64,000 bases of DNA from Candidatus Acidiferrales bacterium (GTDB lineage Bacteria > Bacteroidota > Ignavibacteria > Kryptoniales > JAKASW01): positions 124,001 through 188,000 of the forward strand of contig DATJAY010000004.1 of assembly GCA_035515795.1 (NCBI GenBank), in the 5' to 3' direction. The position numbers were made by a program, and so were the translations under genes. Positions 17,601 to 26,632 of the stretch are shown piece by piece. The notes below the pieces were generated by a model, which was given only the letters and a program-made list of their open reading frames with translations, was not told the DNA's origin and ran no database searches. The first letter of the stretch is position 1. The number at the start of each line of letters is the position of its first letter.

Positions 17601-18896
17601 TTAAATAAATTTTCTCGGGTCTGTGATTTTCCCGGTTAGAGCTGAGGCTGCTGCGGTCAATGGAGATGCTAAGAATACTTGCGCCTTCTTCGAACCCATT
17701 CTGCCGGGGAAGTTGCGGTTAGTTGTCGAGATGCAGACTTCTGCGCCGTTCAAGCGACCGAACGTGTCATCGGGACCGCCGAGACATGCTCCACAGCTTG
17801 CGTTTCCGATTCTGCAGCCTGCTTCTTCAAATATTGTCTTTAGGGACTTGCCGCTCAACTTTGTCTCGTTCAAGCCCCGGGTTATATCGGTTGTGGCTGG
17901 AACGATGAAAGTATCAACAACCGTTTTCTTTCCCGCCAGGATTTTTGCTGCTGCAAGAAAATCCGTCAGTTTGCCGCCGGTGCATGAGCCGATGTAAACC
18001 CTGTCGACTTTCACGTTAGATAAATTCTCTGCCGGCTCGACGTTCTCAGGTGAATGTGGTTTTGCGACGAGTGGAGGAAGTTTGCTAACGTCGTATTTTC
18101 TCTCAGCAACAAATTTCGCATCTCGGTCGTTCTGGACGTTCGTGAAAGTTTTATCGGTCCTCGCTTTGACATACTCGTTTGTCTTCTCGTCAGGCGCTAT
18201 GACACCATTTTTCCCGCCTGCTTCGATGACCATGTTGCAGAGTGTCATTCGTTCTTCGATGTTCAGACTGTAGACGGCATCGCCCGCGAATTCCATCGCC
18301 TGATAAGAAGCACCATCCACGCCTATGTCACCGATGATTCTGAGGATAAGGTCCTTCGCCATCAGATATTCGGGCATTTTACCATCGAAGACGAAGCGCT
18401 GTGTCTGCGGGACTTTGACCCAGAGTTTGCCGGTGCCCATTATGAAAGCGGCGTCGGTGTTGCCGATCCCTGTCGCGAATTCGCCGAAAGCGCCGGCGGT
18501 ACAGGTGTGTGAATCCGTTCCGAACAAAACTTCTCCAGGACGGGTGAAACCTTCTTCGGGAAGTGCAATATGGCAGACGCCTTTGTAATCCGGCGTGCCG
18601 ACATCATAGAAATTCTCGATCTGTTGCTCTCTCACGAAGTCGCGGAGGAAAACGATGTTTCGTTTCGCGTGCTGATCCTCCGTGAAAATATAATGATCGG
18701 GGATTACGACGACTTTATCGCTGTCCCAGAGCTTCGCGTTTTCACCGAACTCCTTTTTGAAAATTGAGATTGTGCCGGGTCCCGTGACATCGTGAGTCAT
18801 CAGCACGTCAACGTTAACCCATACGTTCTCGCCCGGAGTCACCTTATCTCTGCCAGAATGGTTGGCTAGTATTTTTTCCGTTATTGTCATTCCCAT
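17601..18896 (-). CDS. leuC: 3-isopropylmalate dehydratase large subunit
   Basis: 431 aa, the shorter archaeal/bacterial homoaconitase-like LeuC type. Fe-S ligands are visible: Cys in FGTDSHTCTAGAFGEFATG, and the pair in IGNASCGACLGGPDDTFG. VYIGSCTGG and 'TTNRNFPGRMGS' mark the active site. Carries a 4Fe-4S cluster and works with LeuD. The same pair can process citramalate to 3-methylmalate in the CimA route, so it probably serves both leucine and isoleucine synthesis here. Confidence 0.95.
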   Translation of the reverse strand: MGMTITEKILANHSGRDKVTPGENVWVNVDVLMTHDVTGPGTISIFKKEFGENAKLWDSDKVVVIPDHYIFTEDQHAKRNIVFLRDFVREQQIENFYDVGTPDYKGVCHIALPEEGFTRPGEVLFGTDSHTCTAGAFGEFATGIGNTDAAFIMGTGKLWVKVPQTQRFVFDGKMPEYLMAKDLILRIIGDIGVDGASYQAMEFAGDAVYSLNIEERMTLCNMVIEAGGKNGVIAPDEKTNEYVKARTDKTFTNVQNDRDAKFVAERKYDVSKLPPLVAKPHSPENVEPAENLSNVKVDRVYIGSCTGGKLTDFLAAAKILAGKKTVVDTFIVPATTDITRGLNETKLSGKSLKTIFEEAGCRIGNASCGACLGGPDDTFGRLNGAEVCISTTNRNFPGRMGSKKAQVFLASPLTAAASALTGKITDPRKFI

Positions 18897-18934
18897 TTTA
18901 TATGAATCCTGAATTTTAGATTATAAATTTTGAA

Positions 18935-20494
18935 TTAGATAGCATCGACTTGATTATTCACCGGTTTTCCTATCGGAGCCTTTTTGTTTTTTGCCGATAC
19001 GGCCCGGTTTGTCGCCTGCAAATATGCCTCTACGCTTCCGGTAACGATGTCCGTGCTCGCGGCGTGTCCTGTGAAAATCACGTTGTCGAAGATGACTTTT
19101 ACAAAAACCTCGCCGACGGCATCTCCGCCCCATGTTACCGATGTTATCGTGTAATCCACAAGCTGGCCGCACATCTTTGTTATTCTCTCTATTGCATTGA
19201 ATGCCGCATCGACCGGACCATCTCCCGTCGCCGAATCGCAATATGTCTCCTTGCCGTCGGTCAGTTCCATCACTGCAGTCGATTTGACTCCGGTTCCGGT
19301 CATCACCTGCAAGCTTGAGAGGGAATAGCTGAACTCATCGTGCTCGGATTCGTTGTTAAGAATCGCGATCAGGTCCTCGTCCAGGATTTCCTTCTTCTTG
19401 TCGGCCAGCCGGGTGAATTCCTTATAAACATTTTCTATTTCATCTGGAGACAGGGAATAGCCCAGTTCTTCGAATCTTTTCTTCAGCGCGTGTCTGCCGG
19501 AATGCTTGCCCAGGACTAAAGTGGAATGCTTGATACCTACAGACTCCGGCGTCATGATCTCGTATGTCATACGGCTTTTTATCATGCCGTCCTGGTGAAT
19601 GCCTGCTTCGTGAGAGAATGCATTTGCTCCCACGATCGCTTTGTTCCGCTGTACCATCATGCCCGTCAATGTCGAAAGAAGTCTGCTTGCCTTGTATATC
19701 TCTTCCGTATTTACATCGCACCGGAACGGGAAAATCTCGGGTCGCGTCCGTATGGCCATGACAAACTCTTCCAGCGAGGCGTTGCCGGCACGTTCGCCGA
19801 TGCCGTTGATGGTGCATTCAACCTGCCTCGCTCCATTTAGTACTGCAGCGATCGAATTTGAAACCGCCAGGCCAAGGTCGTTATGGCAATGCACGCTTAG
19901 AATCGCCTTGTCAATATTTCTTACTCTTTCGCGAACAGTCTTAATCAGGTTTCCATATTCGAAAGGGATCGCGTAACCTACGGTATCGGGTAGATTGACG
20001 ACGACCGCGCCCGCGTCAATCACCGCCTCGATGATTTTGCACAGGTAATCCAGGTCGCTCCTGCTTGCATCCTCACAGCTGAACTCAACATCCTTAGTCA
20101 GTTTTTTTGCGTACTCGACCGCCTTCACCGATTGCTCGAAGACCTCTTCCCGAGTTTTCTTCAATTTGTGCTTAAGATGGATGTCACTCGTTGCGATAAA
20201 AGTATGTATCCGCGGCTTTGAAGAGTATTGAATTGCCTCGAACGCCCGGTCGATGTCGAGGGGCGTCGCCCTTGAGAGAGCGGCTATGGTCGGGCCCTTG
20301 ATAGTCTTTGCAATTTCCTTGACTGCCTCGAAATCTCCTTCGGAGGCGATCGGGAAACCTGCCTCGATGATATCGACTTTCATCGCCTCGAGCTGTCTTG
20401 CCATTCGTAATTTTTCCTTTGTGTTCATGCTGCAACCGGGCGACTGTTCTCCGTCGCGCAGGGTCGTGTCGAAAATATAGATTTTGTCTTTCAT
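18935..20494 (-). CDS. leuA: 2-isopropylmalate synthase
   Basis: Condenses acetyl-CoA with 2-oxoisovalerate, the first committed step to leucine. 519 aa from the ATG at 20494; an alternative GTG at 20539 overlaps the stop of the upstream small gene (GTGA). DRE-TIM signature [13 protein letters not shown] at the N-terminus, metal-binding H-C-H-N-D ('[14 protein letters not shown]'), '[13 protein letters not shown]', and a C-terminal LeuA dimer regulatory domain (about 385-505, '[19 protein letters not shown]'), so leucine feedback is expected. Distinct from the cimA paralogue two genes upstream. Confidence 0.95.
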   Translation of the reverse strand: MKDKIYIFDTTLRDGEQSPGCSMNTKEKLRMARQLEAMKVDIIEAGFPIASEGDFEAVKEIAKTIKGPTIAALSRATPLDIDRAFEAIQYSSKPRIHTFIATSDIHLKHKLKKTREEVFEQSVKAVEYAKKLTKDVEFSCEDASRSDLDYLCKIIEAVIDAGAVVVNLPDTVGYAIPFEYGNLIKTVRERVRNIDKAILSVHCHNDLGLAVSNSIAAVLNGARQVECTINGIGERAGNASLEEFVMAIRTRPEIFPFRCDVNTEEIYKASRLLSTLTGMMVQRNKAIVGANAFSHEAGIHQDGMIKSRMTYEIMTPESVGIKHSTLVLGKHSGRHALKKRFEELGYSLSPDEIENVYKEFTRLADKKKEILDEDLIAILNNESEHDEFSYSLSSLQVMTGTGVKSTAVMELTDGKETYCDSATGDGPVDAAFNAIERITKMCGQLVDYTITSVTWGGDAVGEVFVKVIFDNVIFTGHAASTDIVTGSVEAYLQATNRAVSAKNKKAPIGKPVNNQVDAI

Positions 20495-20535
20495 TTTCTT
20501 TGATGCCTTCCTTCCTTTGTCAGGATAAGCCTGGT

Positions 20536-20766
20536 TCACTGAAACATGCTGTTAATTGCATCGGTGATGTCGTTGTTTGCTTTCAATTGTCTGAGATGCT
20601 TTTCGATCTGGAGGTAATGTTCGTATTTTTGGCTCGCTAGCGAACGAAACAGACGTTTGGTATCGATATCGTCGGAGACTTCAGCCTGATCGTTGTACTC
20701 CTTGATCGTTTCCATTTCGCTGTTCAGGGCTCTCTCGAGCATTTCAATTCGTGTCTGGGCTTTCAT
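20536..20766 (-). CDS. Small helical protein, ferritin-like pattern, between cimA and leuA
   Basis: 76 aa, almost wholly alpha-helical and charged. '[17 protein letters not shown]' and '[14 protein letters not shown]' give Glu and His spacings reminiscent of a rubrerythrin/ferritin-like half-bundle, but the match is too short to be sure. It sits inside the operon, 35 bp after cimA and touching leuA, so it is co-expressed with leucine synthesis. GGAG is found 6-9 bases before its ATG. Function unknown. Confidence 0.65.
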   Translation of the reverse strand: MKAQTRIEMLERALNSEMETIKEYNDQAEVSDDIDTKRLFRSLASQKYEHYLQIEKHLRQLKANNDITDAINSMFQ

Positions 20767-20801
20767 TTTGCCATCTCCATTTCACTTTTTCCCGTTCTCT
20801 A

Positions 20802-22418
20802 CTATTTGTCGATGGAGTATGCGGGATGCCGCAAAGCGGCATTTTTTTTCTTTTCATTATCCTTCATCATCTTATAGACTATTGAGTCCACCAGCGCTTT
20901 CCAGCTGGCTTCGATGATGTTTTCAGAAACTCCAACCGTGTTCCAGTTGGATTCCTCGTCCGCTGTTTCTATTAAGACTCTGACTTTAGCGCCTGTGCCA
21001 TCTCCGCCGTCGACGACTCTGACTTTGTAATCCGACAGTTTGGTAGTCGACAGGTGCGGGTAGAATTGGAGAAGCGCCTTTCGCAATGCGTTGTCGAGCG
21101 CATTGACCGGTCCATTTCCTTCGGCGGCGGTGTGTTCGATTTTGTCGCCGACTCTCAGTTTTATGACTGCCTCGGTATGCGTAATTCCTTCGTTCGTGTT
21201 CTTCTCGATAATTATGCGAAGCGCCTCGAGTTCAAACGGTATTTCTGCTTTTCCCGTATCCTTTTTCATCAGGATTTCCAACGAAGCATCGGCATCTTCA
21301 AACACATAGCCATCATTCTCGAGCGACTTTAACTCGTTTACGATCGCGTTGACTTGTCCGTTGCTTCTGGATAAATCGATCCCTAATTCCTCTGCTTTGT
21401 AGAGGACGTTGCTCTTACCCGACAAGTCGCTGACAAGAACGCGCCGGGAATTTCCGACGAGATCAGGTTCGATATGTTCGTAAGTTCGCGCCGATTTCAT
21501 CACGGCGCTTACATGCACTCCGCCCTTGTGTGCGAAGGCACTTTGTCCGACGTAAGGAAGATTTTTTCTCGGCTGCAGGTTTGCTACTTCGCTTACAAAT
21601 CTCGATAACTCGGTCAGAGTCTTCAACTTTGCCTCAGGCACTAACGGATGTCCCATCTTGAGCTGCAGATCCGGTATTATGGAACAGAGATTTGCATTTC
21701 CACATCTCTCTCCGAAACCGTTGATCGTGCCCTGTACCTGTACGCATCCTCCGCGAACGGCCGCAAGCGAATTCGATACCGCAAGCTCGGAGTCGTTATG
21801 TGCATGTATTCCCAGCTTCGTATTGACGGACTCCCTGGCATTCTTCACGATAGCTTCGACTTCATTCGAAAGTGTTCCGCCGTTTGTATCGCACAGGACT
21901 ATGAAATCTGCGCCGGCCGACTCAGCAGCCCGAAGCGTTTTTAACGCGTATTCGGGATTAGACTTGAAGCCGTCAAAGAAATGCTCCGCATCATAGACGA
22001 CTTCTTTGCCGCTGTCCTTCAAGTATTTAACAGTGGCCGAAATTATCTCGAGATTTCTTTCGTGTGTCGTTCCCAGGGCGGTAGTCACGTGCATATCCCA
22101 GGACTTCCCAAAAATTGTAACGACAGGCGTCTCTGATCTTAATAGTTGAGCGACGTTTTCGTCCGAATCCGGGGAGGCAGATGCCCGGCAGGTGCTTCCG
22201 AATGAAGCCAGCTTCGCATGTTTTAGTTTTGTCGTCTTCATTCTTTCGAAGAATTCCATATCCTTTGGATTCGATCCCGGCCAGCCTCCTTCGATGTAAT
22301 CCATGCCGAAGGCATCAAGGCGGTGTGCTATTTTGATCTTGTCTTCGACGCTGAAGGAGATTTCTTCTCCCTGTGTGCCGTCGCGAAGTGTCGTGTCGTA
22401 AAGATAGATCTGCTCCAT
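20802..22418 (-). CDS. cimA: (R)-citramalate synthase
   Basis: Condenses acetyl-CoA and pyruvate to citramalate, giving 2-oxobutyrate for isoleucine without threonine deaminase. 538 aa. DRE-TIM signature [17 protein letters not shown], the CimA/LeuA5-type '[13 protein letters not shown]', metal site '[18 protein letters not shown]', '[13 protein letters not shown]' and a C-terminal LeuA-dimer domain. The GTQGEE and EGGWPGSNP forms distinguish this clade from LeuA. No ilvA is seen in the window, which fits the citramalate route. Follows ilvC by 41 bp. Confidence 0.93.
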   Translation of the reverse strand: MEQIYLYDTTLRDGTQGEEISFSVEDKIKIAHRLDAFGMDYIEGGWPGSNPKDMEFFERMKTTKLKHAKLASFGSTCRASASPDSDENVAQLLRSETPVVTIFGKSWDMHVTTALGTTHERNLEIISATVKYLKDSGKEVVYDAEHFFDGFKSNPEYALKTLRAAESAGADFIVLCDTNGGTLSNEVEAIVKNARESVNTKLGIHAHNDSELAVSNSLAAVRGGCVQVQGTINGFGERCGNANLCSIIPDLQLKMGHPLVPEAKLKTLTELSRFVSEVANLQPRKNLPYVGQSAFAHKGGVHVSAVMKSARTYEHIEPDLVGNSRRVLVSDLSGKSNVLYKAEELGIDLSRSNGQVNAIVNELKSLENDGYVFEDADASLEILMKKDTGKAEIPFELEALRIIIEKNTNEGITHTEAVIKLRVGDKIEHTAAEGNGPVNALDNALRKALLQFYPHLSTTKLSDYKVRVVDGGDGTGAKVRVLIETADEESNWNTVGVSENIIEASWKALVDSIVYKMMKDNEKKKNAALRHPAYSIDK

Positions 22419-22459
22419 ATCAACCTCAATTTTTGTCTTCAGTGATCATATAATCTTAA

Positions 22460-23515
22460 TTATTTTTTCCAATTCTGGGGACGAAGCGAACGAACGGCAG
22501 CACCTGCCGTCCACATTTCCGAATCATGAATTTCTTTCAGTTCCTTATTCAATAATTCTCTGTAATTTGGACCGCCGGTCGATTCCAGAACGCGTTTCGT
22601 TTCGGAGCCGCTGGCAACAGCTTCATACAGTTGTTTAAATACCGGAACAACAGCAGCTTTAAATCTCGGAAGCCAGTCGAGTGCGCCGCGCTGAGCAGTC
22701 ACGCTGCAATTTGCATACATCCAATCCATGCCGTTCTCGTCGACCAAACGTATCAAACTCTGTGTCAATTCTTCGACTGTTTCATTGAACGCTTCACTTG
22801 GAGTGTGACCATGTTCTCTCAGCACGTCATATTGAGCCGACATAATTCCTGCAAGTGCTCCCATCAAAACCCCGCGTTCGCCGGTTAGGTCGCTGTAGAC
22901 TTCCTGCTTGAATGTGGTCGGGAATAGATAACCGGAACCGATCGCAATTCCGATTGCCAGTGTTCGCTCGGTTGCATTTCCCGTCGCATCCTGGAAAACT
23001 GCATAGCTTGAATTGATACCTGATCCTGCCAGGTAATTGCGGCGTACACTTGTTCCTGATCCTTTCGGAGCAACCATTATTACATCGATATCAGCCGGTG
23101 GAACGACTCCTGTTTGCTCTTTATATGTAATGGAAAATCCATGCGAAAAATAAAGTGCTTTCCCCTTCGTGAGAAACGGTTTCAACTTCGGCCAGATCGC
23201 TCTCTGTGCAGCATCGGAAACCAGGTATTGGATGATTGTTCCTTTTTGCGCTGCTTCCTCGATCGAGAACAACGTCTTGCCCGGAACCCAGCCGTCTTTA
23301 ACGGCTTTGTTCCAATCGTCTTTAAACTCGTTAGCCTGACCGACAATCACGTTAAACCCGTTGTCGCGCATGTTTAACGATTGTGCGGGACCCTGAACAC
23401 CATAGCCTATGACAGCAATGACTTCTTTCTTTAATACTTCTTTTGCTTTTGCCAGTGGGAACTCATCGCGTGTTACAACATCTTCAATGGTACCACCAAA
23501 ATTGATTTTTGCCAT
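22460..23515 (-). CDS. ilvC: Ketol-acid reductoisomerase
   Basis: Isomerises and reduces acetolactate or acetohydroxybutyrate with NAD(P)H, the second step to valine, leucine and isoleucine. 351 aa. Rossmann motif 'IAVIGYGVQGPAQSLNMRDNG', 'VAPKGSGTSVRRNYLAGSG', and the helical C-terminal domain with 'DLTGERGVLMGALAGIM' and 'ETVEELTQSLIRLV'. The N-domain differs from class I in carrying the GPAQSLN variant typical of Bacteroidota/Chlorobiota enzymes. AGGAGAAAG precedes its ATG. Confidence 0.95.
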   Translation of the reverse strand: MAKINFGGTIEDVVTRDEFPLAKAKEVLKKEVIAVIGYGVQGPAQSLNMRDNGFNVIVGQANEFKDDWNKAVKDGWVPGKTLFSIEEAAQKGTIIQYLVSDAAQRAIWPKLKPFLTKGKALYFSHGFSITYKEQTGVVPPADIDVIMVAPKGSGTSVRRNYLAGSGINSSYAVFQDATGNATERTLAIGIAIGSGYLFPTTFKQEVYSDLTGERGVLMGALAGIMSAQYDVLREHGHTPSEAFNETVEELTQSLIRLVDENGMDWMYANCSVTAQRGALDWLPRFKAAVVPVFKQLYEAVASGSETKRVLESTGGPNYRELLNKELKEIHDSEMWTAGAAVRSLRPQNWKK

Positions 23516-23552
23516 TTCTACTTTCTCCTTTTATAGAATATGTTTTATGATT

Positions 23553-23723
23553 TCACAAATGCATGACGCGACTTTTGATGACGAACAGCTTTACCATCGG
23601 TCCCATCATCTGCTTCTGCCTCTCCTTGCGGAAAGGCGAAGAGACTAGAGAGGCACCGCGGTACTCAATGCTCGCTTTTCCTGCTGAGCCCTTTACTGTT
23701 AACTCTCCTACAACCTTTTTCAT
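23553..23723 (-). CDS. Possible 56-aa ORF between ilvH and ilvC
   Basis: An ATG overlaps the ilvH stop (ATGA at 23723-23720) and the frame runs 56 codons to a TGA at 23555-23553, 37 bp before ilvC. The product opens MKKVVGELTVKGSAGKASIEY and turns basic. The stop-start overlap, as used by the ilvB/ilvH pair just upstream, is the main support; composition is not decisive and no family is recognised. It may be a non-coding spacer. Confidence 0.3.
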   Translation of the reverse strand: MKKVVGELTVKGSAGKASIEYRGASLVSSPFRKERQKQMMGPMVKLFVIKSRVMHL

Positions 23724-24211
23724 ACCGTTCCCTCGAACTCGCGTTTCAATGCTACTTGACCTGTCCGGGCGATTTCTTTTATGCCGAAAGGCGCAAGCAT
23801 CTTTATCATCGCGTCGACTTTTTTCTCGTTACCGGTTGCCTCGATCGTCAGAGAGCGTGGACTTATATCAACTATTTTAGATCTGAAAATCTCGGAGATC
23901 TGCATGAGCTCAGGACGAGAATTTCGGTTCGCCGCTACCTTGATTAGTATCAGCTCTCTTTCTACGAATCCCTCATAGGTGAGATCCGCCACTTTCGTGA
24001 CGTCGATAAGTTTGTTAAGCTGCTTGATAATCTGTTCGATGACATCGTCGTCACCTTTCGAAACGATAGTTACTCGTGCTACAGAATCGTCTTCGCTTGT
24101 ACCGACTGAGATGCTGTCGATGTTGTAGCCGCGTGCGCTGAATAACCCGACAATCCTGTTCAAAGCGCCGAATTTGTTTTCGACCAGGATGGAGATAGTG
24201 TGCTTTTTCAC
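23720..24211 (-). CDS. ilvH: Acetolactate synthase small (regulatory) subunit
   Basis: 163 aa, two ACT-like halves. N-terminal ACT domain 'HTISILVENKFGALNRIVGLFSARGYNIDSISVG' contains the valine-binding N..G..R.V.LFS.RGYNI pattern; the C-terminal ALS_ss_C half runs from about 85 ('LILIKVAANRNSRPELMQI'). Activates IlvB and makes it valine-sensitive. Its ATG overlaps the ilvB stop by 4 bp. Confidence 0.95.
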   Translation of the reverse strand: MKKHTISILVENKFGALNRIVGLFSARGYNIDSISVGTSEDDSVARVTIVSKGDDDVIEQIIKQLNKLIDVTKVADLTYEGFVERELILIKVAANRNSRPELMQISEIFRSKIVDISPRSLTIEATGNEKKVDAMIKMLAPFGIKEIARTGQVALKREFEGTV

Positions 24212-25941
24212 TTCACCGCCTCCGCCTGAGACTTTGCCAACTTCAATTCCTTGACCGACTTTGGATAGTCAACCATTTGCGTGACGCTTGTGCCGGCAGG
24301 AATCATCGGGAAGACGTTGTCTTCCTCCATGGTCTTGAAATCAATCAACACAGGGCGGTCATTTATCTTGAAAGCTTCCTTCAAGATTGGAACAACTTCG
24401 TCGGTCTTATATGTTATGAATCCTTTCGCACCGAACGCATCCGCAATTTTCGCGAAGTCGGGATTTGTGCCGAGGGATACATGGCTGTAGCGTTTCTTGT
24501 AGAACATATCCTGCCACTGCCTGACCATTCCGAGATAACCATTATCCAGTATTATAATTTTGATTGGGAGTTTGTTTCCGACTGCGGTCGTGAGTTCTTG
24601 AATATTCATCTGGAATCCACCGTCGCCGCTGATACTGACAATCGGCCTGTCTTTCACGCCGAACGCCGCTCCGATTGCGGCGGGAAATGAGAACCCCATT
24701 GTTCCCAATCCTCCTGAGGTAATGTTCGATCTGGAGTTTTTGAATTTATAAAATTGTGCAGTCCACATTTGATTCTGTCCGACATCGGATGTGACGATAG
24801 CATCGCCGTTTGTCAACTCGTAAATCTTCTCGATCACATATTGAGCGCGAATCTGGTCGCCATTTTCGTACCGTAGTGGATGTTCAACGGCCCATTCTTT
24901 TATTTGATTGAGCCACCCTTTAGTGTCCAGCGGCTGCACAAGCGGAATTAACCTTTCGAGAACATGCCGAACGTCGCCGACTATTGGAACGTCAACTTTT
25001 ACATTTTTTGCAATTGCAGATGGGTCGATGTCGATGTGGATTTTTTGAGAGTTGGGGGAGAAGGTTTTGGGATTGCCGGTAACACGGTCGTCGAACCTCG
25101 CGCCGATCGCGATCAGACAATCACACTGGTCAACCGCGGTATTTGAATACCACGTTCCATGCATTCCTAACATTCCCATTGATAATTCATCGTCAGCAGG
25201 GAAGGCCCCTAATCCCATCAACGTCATAGCCACGGGCGCGTTTAATTTTTTTGCCAGGTTGTACAATTCCTTTGAGGCATTTGAATTGACGACGCCACCG
25301 CCCACATATAACACCGGCTTCTTCGATGAATTTATAATTTCGACGGCCTTGTTGATTTGTCCCATGTGCCCGAAATAAAATGGATGATAACCCCGAAGTT
25401 TCACTTCCTTTGGATAATTGAATGCCGTCCTGGATGCCATGACATCTTTCGGCATATCGACGACAACAGGCCCCGGCTTTCCGGTGGACGCGATGTGGAA
25501 TGCTGCCTTTATGGTCCATGCAAGCTCGCGGACGTCTTTAACCAGGAAATTATGTTTTGTGATTGAGCGGGTAATTCCGATTATGTCGGCTTCCTGAAAA
25601 GCGTCGTTGCCGATGAGGTGAGTCGCAACCTGCCCGGTGAAAACTACGATCGGCACAGAGTCCATGTAAGCATCGGCGATGCCCGTCACCGTGTTTGTCG
25701 CGCCCGGTCCCGATGTTACGAGAACCACGCCGACATTACCTGTCGCCTTTGCGTAACCCTCAGCCGCATGCACCGCGCCTTGTTCATGCCGCGTCAGAAT
25801 ATGCTGGATATGTGACATGTCGTGCATCGCGTCATAAACACCGATTACCGCGCCGCCGGGATATCCGAAAATATATTCTACATTTTCTTCCATCAGGCAT
25901 TTGACGAAGATCTCGGCGCCTGTCAATTCATTGCTACTCAT
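24208..25941 (-). CDS. ilvB: Acetolactate synthase large (catalytic) subunit
   Basis: 577 aa ThDP enzyme making acetolactate from two pyruvates, or acetohydroxybutyrate from pyruvate and 2-oxobutyrate. N-terminal catalytic Glu in 'EENVEYIFGYPGGAVIGVYDA..HEQGAVHAAEGYA', central FAD-binding domain, and C-terminal ThDP motif 'SGDGGFQMNIQELTTAV' leading to 'ILDNGYLGMVRQWQ'. AAAAGGAG is 10 bases before the ATG. First structural gene of the operon, with a 225 nt leader downstream of the leader peptide. Confidence 0.96.
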   Translation of the reverse strand: MSSNELTGAEIFVKCLMEENVEYIFGYPGGAVIGVYDAMHDMSHIQHILTRHEQGAVHAAEGYAKATGNVGVVLVTSGPGATNTVTGIADAYMDSVPIVVFTGQVATHLIGNDAFQEADIIGITRSITKHNFLVKDVRELAWTIKAAFHIASTGKPGPVVVDMPKDVMASRTAFNYPKEVKLRGYHPFYFGHMGQINKAVEIINSSKKPVLYVGGGVVNSNASKELYNLAKKLNAPVAMTLMGLGAFPADDELSMGMLGMHGTWYSNTAVDQCDCLIAIGARFDDRVTGNPKTFSPNSQKIHIDIDPSAIAKNVKVDVPIVGDVRHVLERLIPLVQPLDTKGWLNQIKEWAVEHPLRYENGDQIRAQYVIEKIYELTNGDAIVTSDVGQNQMWTAQFYKFKNSRSNITSGGLGTMGFSFPAAIGAAFGVKDRPIVSISGDGGFQMNIQELTTAVGNKLPIKIIILDNGYLGMVRQWQDMFYKKRYSHVSLGTNPDFAKIADAFGAKGFITYKTDEVVPILKEAFKINDRPVLIDFKTMEEDNVFPMIPAGTSVTQMVDYPKSVKELKLAKSQAEAVK

Positions 25942-25963
25942 TGTTTAAATCTCCTTTTGCCGA

Positions 25964-26196
25964 GGACATTTCTTCACGAAAAGAAATCCATCGGTCATTT
26001 TTGGTTTACGGAATCTGCCTCATCTTGTCGTCCAAGAATCTCGGACGGATTCACATTTAAGTTTGTCAGCCTCACCCTCGGCATAGTTCTCAGCTTCAGG
26101 TTATTCCCTTTACGACAATGTGGTTTTTAAATTAGGCTTGCTTCTGGGGAATAACCTTCGGCTATTTAGCTAATAATGCCGAGAAGTATATTCCCC
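25964..26196 (-). promoter_or_regulatory. Attenuator-like leader of the ilv/leu operon with alternative pairings
   Basis: On the transcribed (minus) strand three segments compete. Segment 1 (26196-26189, GGGGAATA, within leader-peptide codons) pairs with segment 2 (26153-26146, TATTCCCC), helped by TCGGC (26182-26178) with GCCGA (26162-26158), placing the leader stop codon in the loop. Segment 2 (26157-26147, AGGTTATTCCC) can instead form a perfect 11 bp helix with segment 3 (26108-26098, GGGAATAACCT). A further hairpin (25989-25981 with 25974-25964) lies just before the ilvB Shine-Dalgarno. No T-run follows any stem, so the output may be Rho-dependent termination or control of translation rather than classical termination. 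Confidence 0.65.
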
Positions 26197-26336
26197 CCGC
26201 TAAGGAGGAGGAGAATAAGGATTGATACTACAGAAATGAGGCTAAGAATGGACAAATCGACGGACTCATACAGCGGCAACGAGACGCATTCCGCTGTCAT
26301 GCCAACTGATCGATATGTAGAGTCGCTGTCGTTCAT
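26166..26336 (-). CDS. ilv operon leader peptide rich in Ile/Leu/Val
   Basis: Reading from ATG 26336 (56 codons; ATG 26300 would give 44) to TAA 26168-26166. The last 28 codons include S-I-L-S-L-I-S-V-V-S-I-L-I-L-L-L-L, then S-G-G-N-I-L-L-G-I-I-S: about 16 of 28 are Ile, Leu or Val, the products of the operon. The codon run lies just ahead of the first arm of the alternative RNA pairing, as in attenuators. The predicted transcription start is only about 7 bases before ATG 26336, so that start would be almost leaderless. The frame continues upstream to a TTG at 26378, but that is the promoter -35 box. Confidence 0.7.
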   Translation of the reverse strand: MNDSDSTYRSVGMTAECVSLPLYESVDLSILSLISVVSILILLLLSGGNILLGIIS

Positions 26337-26349
26337 TTTCTTCACTTTA

Positions 26350-26378
26350 ATAATACGGAATTGTCGGACAGATGTCAA
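26350..26378 (-). promoter_or_regulatory. Sigma70-type promoter of the ilv/leu operon
   Basis: On the minus strand TTGACA (26378-26373), 17 bp spacer, TATTAT (26355-26350): a perfect -35 and a 5/6 -10 at ideal spacing, directly upstream of the leader peptide. Predicted start near 26343. Confidence 0.7.
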
Positions 26379-26632
26379 TAGTTTTATCGGAAAAATTTTA
26401 GAAAAATAAAACTATTCGGGGTTTATTGATGGTCGTTTGGTCCGGAAGCTTTGTTTGGCAGCGAGCCGATTCTGAATCTTTTGACAACGAAGTCGCAATC
26501 GGAGCATTGGCGACGGGGTTTGTTTCTTAGTCTGCTCGTTGATAACTTTTCATGCTTGAGGAATTAACTTCAAAAATGGAGCCGCAAGGCTCATGATGGG
26601 AAAGAGAAGCTAGAATAATTACAGGAGAAAAA

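Noticed and set aside
26176-26409. 77-codon plus-strand frame opposite the ilv leader
   Set aside because: Shadow of the leader peptide and promoter on the other strand, which explain the sequence.
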